8,443 nucleotides of DNA, taken from the NCBI GenBank assembly GCA_029979145.1, contig JAPOIC010000078.1:1-8443 (forward strand). The letters run 5' to 3'. The number at the start of each line of letters is the position of its first letter. Within the stretch, counting starts at the first letter, position 1. The stretch comes from Opitutaceae bacterium (lineage in GTDB: Bacteria; Verrucomicrobiota; Verrucomicrobiia; Opitutales; Opitutaceae). Below the pieces are notes generated by a model, which was not told where the DNA came from, ran no database searches, and saw only the letters and a program-made list of their open reading frames with translations. Position numbers and translations under genes: made by a program. Below are positions 5,597 to 8,443 of the stretch, piece after piece.

Positions 5597-6165
5597 ACGT
5601 CAGGCAAATGTGGAAGGCGAAGCTCGATGGCCGCGCGGTGCCCGGAGCGGCCGCGGTGCCGGTGATGTCGGGGGCGCGTACGCCATTTCGCGGCCAGGTG
5701 CTGGGCGTGGATCCCAGTCTGCGCGGCACGGGCCTGGCGCTCGTGGAGTTTTTCCCGGGCCGCGGCCCCGTGCTGCTGCGGTGCCGGACGGTGAAGGTGG
5801 CGGCGAAGTATTCCATGCCGCACGCGCTCGGCGAGATCCACCGCGCGGTGGCGTCCTTTCTCGACGACTTTCCGGTGACGCACGTCGCCTTGGAGCAGAC
5901 GATCTACGTGCAAAATTTCCAAACCGCGCAGATCCTCGGCGCAGCCCGCGGCGCGGCGATCGCGGCGGTGGCATTGCGTGAGCTCCCGGTGTTTGAATAT
6001 GCGCCGTTGCGCGTGAAACAGGCGGTCGTGGGCGCCGGGCGCGCCAGCAAGGAGCAGATGGCGCGCACGGTCATGGCCTTGTTGGGGCACGGCCGCATGC
6101 TGGCCGTTGACGAGGCCGACGCCGCGGGCGTGGCGCTGTGCCACGCGTTTACGTGGCGCGAATGA
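5593..6165 (+). CDS. ruvC: Crossover junction endodeoxyribonuclease RuvC
   Basis: A 190-residue RNase H-fold nuclease that cuts Holliday junctions symmetrically, normally working with the RuvAB branch-migration motor. The four acidic metal ligands are present: Asp40 in GVDPSLRGTGLAL, Glu101 in VALEQTIY, and Asp173 and Asp176 in VDEADAAG. Family segments QNFQTAQILGAARGAA and EYAPLRVKQAVVGAGRASKEQM lie between them. The first Asp is normally near residue 7, so this start gives about 33 extra N-terminal residues. The ATG at 5593 overlaps the permease stop (ATGA) but has no Shine-Dalgarno; an in-frame ATG at 5584 is also possible. A GTG at 5656, 8 bases after GGAG (5644-5647), would give a protein of 169 residues, nearer the usual size. 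ruvA and ruvB are not in the window. The 3' end overlaps the convergent DUF1275 gene by 17 bp. Confidence 0.95.
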   Translation: MNVRQMWKAKLDGRAVPGAAAVPVMSGARTPFRGQVLGVDPSLRGTGLALVEFFPGRGPVLLRCRTVKVAAKYSMPHALGEIHRAVASFLDDFPVTHVALEQTIYVQNFQTAQILGAARGAAIAAVALRELPVFEYAPLRVKQAVVGAGRASKEQMARTVMALLGHGRMLAVDEADAAGVALCHAFTWRE

Positions 6166-6823
6166 GCCTGTAGTGGCGGTGGAGCGCGTAGGCCGCACCG
6201 GCGAGACCGGTCAGCGCCGCAGGTCCGAACAACGCGTCGTAGCTAAAGCGAAGGAAGGCCGCGCCGCCGACAATGCCGCCGGCGAGGAAGCCGGCGAAGA
6301 GAATCAGGTGCAGGGTCACGCGGCGGAGGTCCACCGGCTCGCCGCGCAGGCCGAGGCCTGCGGCGATGCCGAGATCGGTAAGGATACCCGTGACGTGCGT
6401 GGTGCGGATCACTGCGCCGCTGTAGGTGGTGGCGAGGGCGTTTTGCAGGCCGCAGGCCACGGCCGCGAGGTAGTCGCCGGCGTTGGCACCTTGGCGCAGC
6501 AGCAGGGCGGCGCCTGCAAGCAGGACGGCCTCGATCATCAGCGCGACGCCGTAGCGGCGGCCCGCCTGCAACACGCTTTGCCGGATGATCACGGCGCTCA
6601 GCACGCAGCCGAGAAAGAACCACGCGAGCACCAGCGCGGCGTGGGCGGCGAGGCTGAGTTCGCCGCGCGCGAGGTCGGTGCTAATGATCGTGGCCGTGCC
6701 CGACATGTGTGAGAGCGCTTGGTGATGCAGGCCAAGGAAACCCATCGCGTTCACGCAGCCGGCGATACCCGCCAGCAGGAATCCGCCAATCAGGATCCAG
6801 GCGGGAATGGGTTTGGAGAGCAT
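6149..6823 (-). CDS. DUF1275 (YoaK-like) membrane protein
   Basis: A 224-residue integral membrane protein of the DUF1275/YoaK family, whose function is not established. About six hydrophobic segments are visible (near residues 8-30, 58-82, 91-109, 113-125, 161-181 and 186-206). Family signatures are AGCVNAMGFLGL and SHMSGT at the N-terminus, and CGLQNALATTYSGAVIRTTH followed by VTGILTDLG in the middle. The ATG at 6823 was chosen because family similarity starts there; a longer frame back to 7003 would run antiparallel through the kinase's C-terminal coding region in another frame and has no family-like sequence. It starts 8 bp after the stop of the histidine kinase on the same strand, so the two are probably co-transcribed. 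No Shine-Dalgarno is visible, which suggests coupling. Its last 17 bp overlap the end of ruvC. Confidence 0.88.
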   Translation of the reverse strand: MLSKPIPAWILIGGFLLAGIAGCVNAMGFLGLHHQALSHMSGTATIISTDLARGELSLAAHAALVLAWFFLGCVLSAVIIRQSVLQAGRRYGVALMIEAVLLAGAALLLRQGANAGDYLAAVACGLQNALATTYSGAVIRTTHVTGILTDLGIAAGLGLRGEPVDLRRVTLHLILFAGFLAGGIVGGAAFLRFSYDALFGPAALTGLAGAAYALHRHYRLIRAT

Positions 6824-6831
6824 GGATGGGC

Positions 6832-8443
6832 TCAACCCAAGACCGCTCGGAGCACCTTGCCCAAGTCGGTGACGCGATACGGCTTCGTCAGGTAGCCGCA
6901 GAAGCCGAGGTCGAGGAAGCGCCGGGCCATATCCTCGTTGTCGTAGCCGCTCGACACGATGGCGCGCACATCGGGATCGAGGTCGCGCAGGTGCCGGAAA
7001 CATTCCTCGCCGCCCATGCCACCGACCACGGTGATGTCCATGATCACGGCATCGTAGGGCCGGCCGATGTTGAGGTAGCGTTGGTAGAACTTGATCGCCT
7101 CGTCGCCATTGTGCGCGATGTCGAATTTGTAATCGAGGCTCTGCAGCATGGTCGACGTGAGCGCGCAGATTTTCGGATCGTCGTCCATGAACAGCACGCG
7201 GCCCGTGCCGAAGCGGAGGGTGGCGGCGCGGCGGGCCTGGACTTCCACGGGCTTGTCGGCCTTGGGCAGGAAGACGGTGAACTTTGTGCCCTGGCCGACC
7301 GTGGAGGCGACGCCGATTTCGCCGCCGTGCTTGCGCACAATCGAAAGCACGGTCGCGAGGCCGAGGCCGGTGCCGTGCTTTTTGGTGGTGAAGAACGGAT
7401 CGAAGATTTTCTCGAGGTGCTCGGGTTTGATGCCGGCGGCGTTGTCGGTGACGTCGAACTGCACGTAGGGACCGGCCTCAAGCTGGGCGAATTGGTCCGC
7501 GGAGATGTCGGTGTTGCGGCCGGTGATCCGAACCTCGCCGCGGTGCGGCGCCGGCGGCATGGCCTGCAGGGCGTTGACGATGAGGTTCTGGAAGACCTGC
7601 AAAATCTGCGAGCGGTCGACGAGCACGGGCCAGATTTCGTCGGGCACATCCACCTTGATGTTCGCGTCGGTGCCGGCGGCGGCGATCTTGACGGAGTCGC
7701 GGATAATCTCGGGTGCGGCGACCACGCTCATCGCGCCGGTGCCCCCCTTGGCGGCGGCGAGGAGCTGCTTGGTCAGGCCCTTGGCGGTGAGGCAGGCCTG
7801 CTCGGCGTCGGCCAAGGCGGAGTAGTCGCGGTTGTCCTTCGCCAGGGAAATGCCGCCGAGGATGGTGGACAGGAGATTGTTGAAATCGTGGGCGATGCCG
7901 CCGGCGAGGAGGCCGAGTGCTTCGAAGCGATTGGCCTTCAGCAATTCCTCGGGCGTGAGGTTCATTTCCTCGGGGTCGCGGAAAACCACGACGACGGCTT
8001 GGGCGGGACCTTTCGCCGAGAATGACACCCGGGCGGTCCACACGATCGGCACGGGCGGGCTGCCGTCGCCGCGGTCGAGGGCGTGCTCGGCACAGAGCGA
8101 GAGATTGCCTTCTGCGGCGAGCGCACGTTCGCAGACATCGTCGCCGGGCAGACCGCTGACGCGGTCGACGAGGCGGATGAACTCGTTGGCGGGCCGACCG
8201 GCGGCTTGCTCCGGGGCCATGCGCAGGATACGGGCGGCGGCGAGATTGAGATGCATGACCTTGCCGTGCACGTCGGCGATGAGCACGGCCTCGGCGAGTG
8301 TCGCGAGCGCGTCGTCGGCGACCTGCGGGGCCAGCGATCCGCCGCTGGCGGCCGTGGCCACGTCGGCTGGCAGTCGGGCGATGAAGCCGGTGACGCGCGC
8401 GAGGTCGGGCCGGCGGTTGAGGGGGCGTTGGGCGCCGAGGAGA
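6832..8443 (-). CDS. Hybrid sensor histidine kinase/response regulator (5' partial)
   Basis: At least 536 residues; the frame is open to the right edge, so the N-terminus is missing, and a GTG at 8361 is probably internal. Numbered from that GTG, the parts are: a PAS-like sensor domain (about 18-130, with EAVLIADVHGKVMHLN); a dimerisation/phosphoacceptor helix with His158 in GGIAHDFNNLL; a GHKL ATPase domain with Asn263 (N box), DNAAGI at 306-311, FDPFFTTK, and GTGLGLATV; and a C-terminal receiver domain (about 388-509) with Asp393-395, phosphoacceptor Asp442, Ser470/471 and Lys493. No membrane segment appears in the visible part, so location is unknown. Phosphate would pass from His158 to a receiver, its own or another; no output domain is present. 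The first Gly of the usual D-x-G-x-G box is Ala308. The downstream DUF1275 gene is likely in the same transcript. Confidence 0.95.
   Translation of the reverse strand, partial: LLGAQRPLNRRPDLARVTGFIARLPADVATAASGGSLAPQVADDALATLAEAVLIADVHGKVMHLNLAAARILRMAPEQAAGRPANEFIRLVDRVSGLPGDDVCERALAAEGNLSLCAEHALDRGDGSPPVPIVWTARVSFSAKGPAQAVVVVFRDPEEMNLTPEELLKANRFEALGLLAGGIAHDFNNLLSTILGGISLAKDNRDYSALADAEQACLTAKGLTKQLLAAAKGGTGAMSVVAAPEIIRDSVKIAAAGTDANIKVDVPDEIWPVLVDRSQILQVFQNLIVNALQAMPPAPHRGEVRITGRNTDISADQFAQLEAGPYVQFDVTDNAAGIKPEHLEKIFDPFFTTKKHGTGLGLATVLSIVRKHGGEIGVASTVGQGTKFTVFLPKADKPVEVQARRAATLRFGTGRVLFMDDDPKICALTSTMLQSLDYKFDIAHNGDEAIKFYQRYLNIGRPYDAVIMDITVVGGMGGEECFRHLRDLDPDVRAIVSSGYDNEDMARRFLDLGFCGYLTKPYRVTDLGKVLRAVLG

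Noticed and set aside
6709..8025. 438-codon plus-strand open frame opposite the histidine kinase
   Set aside because: It is an antisense shadow in a GC-rich gene; the minus strand carries every kinase and receiver motif in order.
1..8443. A defence, mobile or otherwise undescribed multi-gene system
   Set aside because: All ten genes belong to recognised families with intact motifs. There are no terminal repeats, integrases, transposases, toxin-antitoxin pairs, repeat arrays or regions of clearly deviant composition.

Overview
The window is a GC-rich stretch (roughly two-thirds G+C) of ordinary-looking bacterial chromosome with ten protein-coding genes packed on both strands. I found no RNA genes, mobile elements, CRISPR arrays or long repeats. 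Gene content and composition fit a Gram-negative bacterium. I lean towards a Verrucomicrobiota (Opitutaceae-like) genome, but that is an impression rather than a demonstration, and no marker in the window settles it.

Layout from left to right. A gamma-class carbonic anhydrase-like hexapeptide protein is cut off by the left edge (+). It is followed by a small DUF2892 (YgaP-like) membrane protein (+). Dihydrofolate reductase folA (-) lies tail-to-tail with that gene and is transcribed divergently from alanine dehydrogenase ald (+). Next come a cyclophilin peptidyl-prolyl isomerase (-) with a clear intrinsic terminator, and a GmhA-type sedoheptulose-7-phosphate isomerase (-); these two may form a gmhA-cyclophilin unit. 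Divergent from gmhA is a tight plus-strand unit recF - TauE/SafE permease - ruvC, in which both junctions are 4-bp ATGA overlaps. It converges on a minus-strand pair: a hybrid sensor histidine kinase/response regulator, cut off by the right edge, followed 8 bp later by a DUF1275 (YoaK-like) membrane protein whose end overlaps the end of ruvC.

Functionally the window is mostly housekeeping. It covers folate reduction, alanine/pyruvate interconversion, protein folding, the entry step to heptose for lipopolysaccharide, and recombinational repair through RecF (loading) and RuvC (Holliday-junction cleavage). The permease inserted between the two repair genes has no obvious link to them. The kinase and DUF1275 protein look co-transcribed, but their signal and output are unknown.

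I did not find a convincing undescribed system. The points most worth a second look are the recF-permease-ruvC coupling, signs that folA, ald and gmhA may be expressed from leaderless mRNAs, a bulged hairpin just before the DUF2892 ribosome binding site, and an ambiguous N-terminal extension of RuvC.
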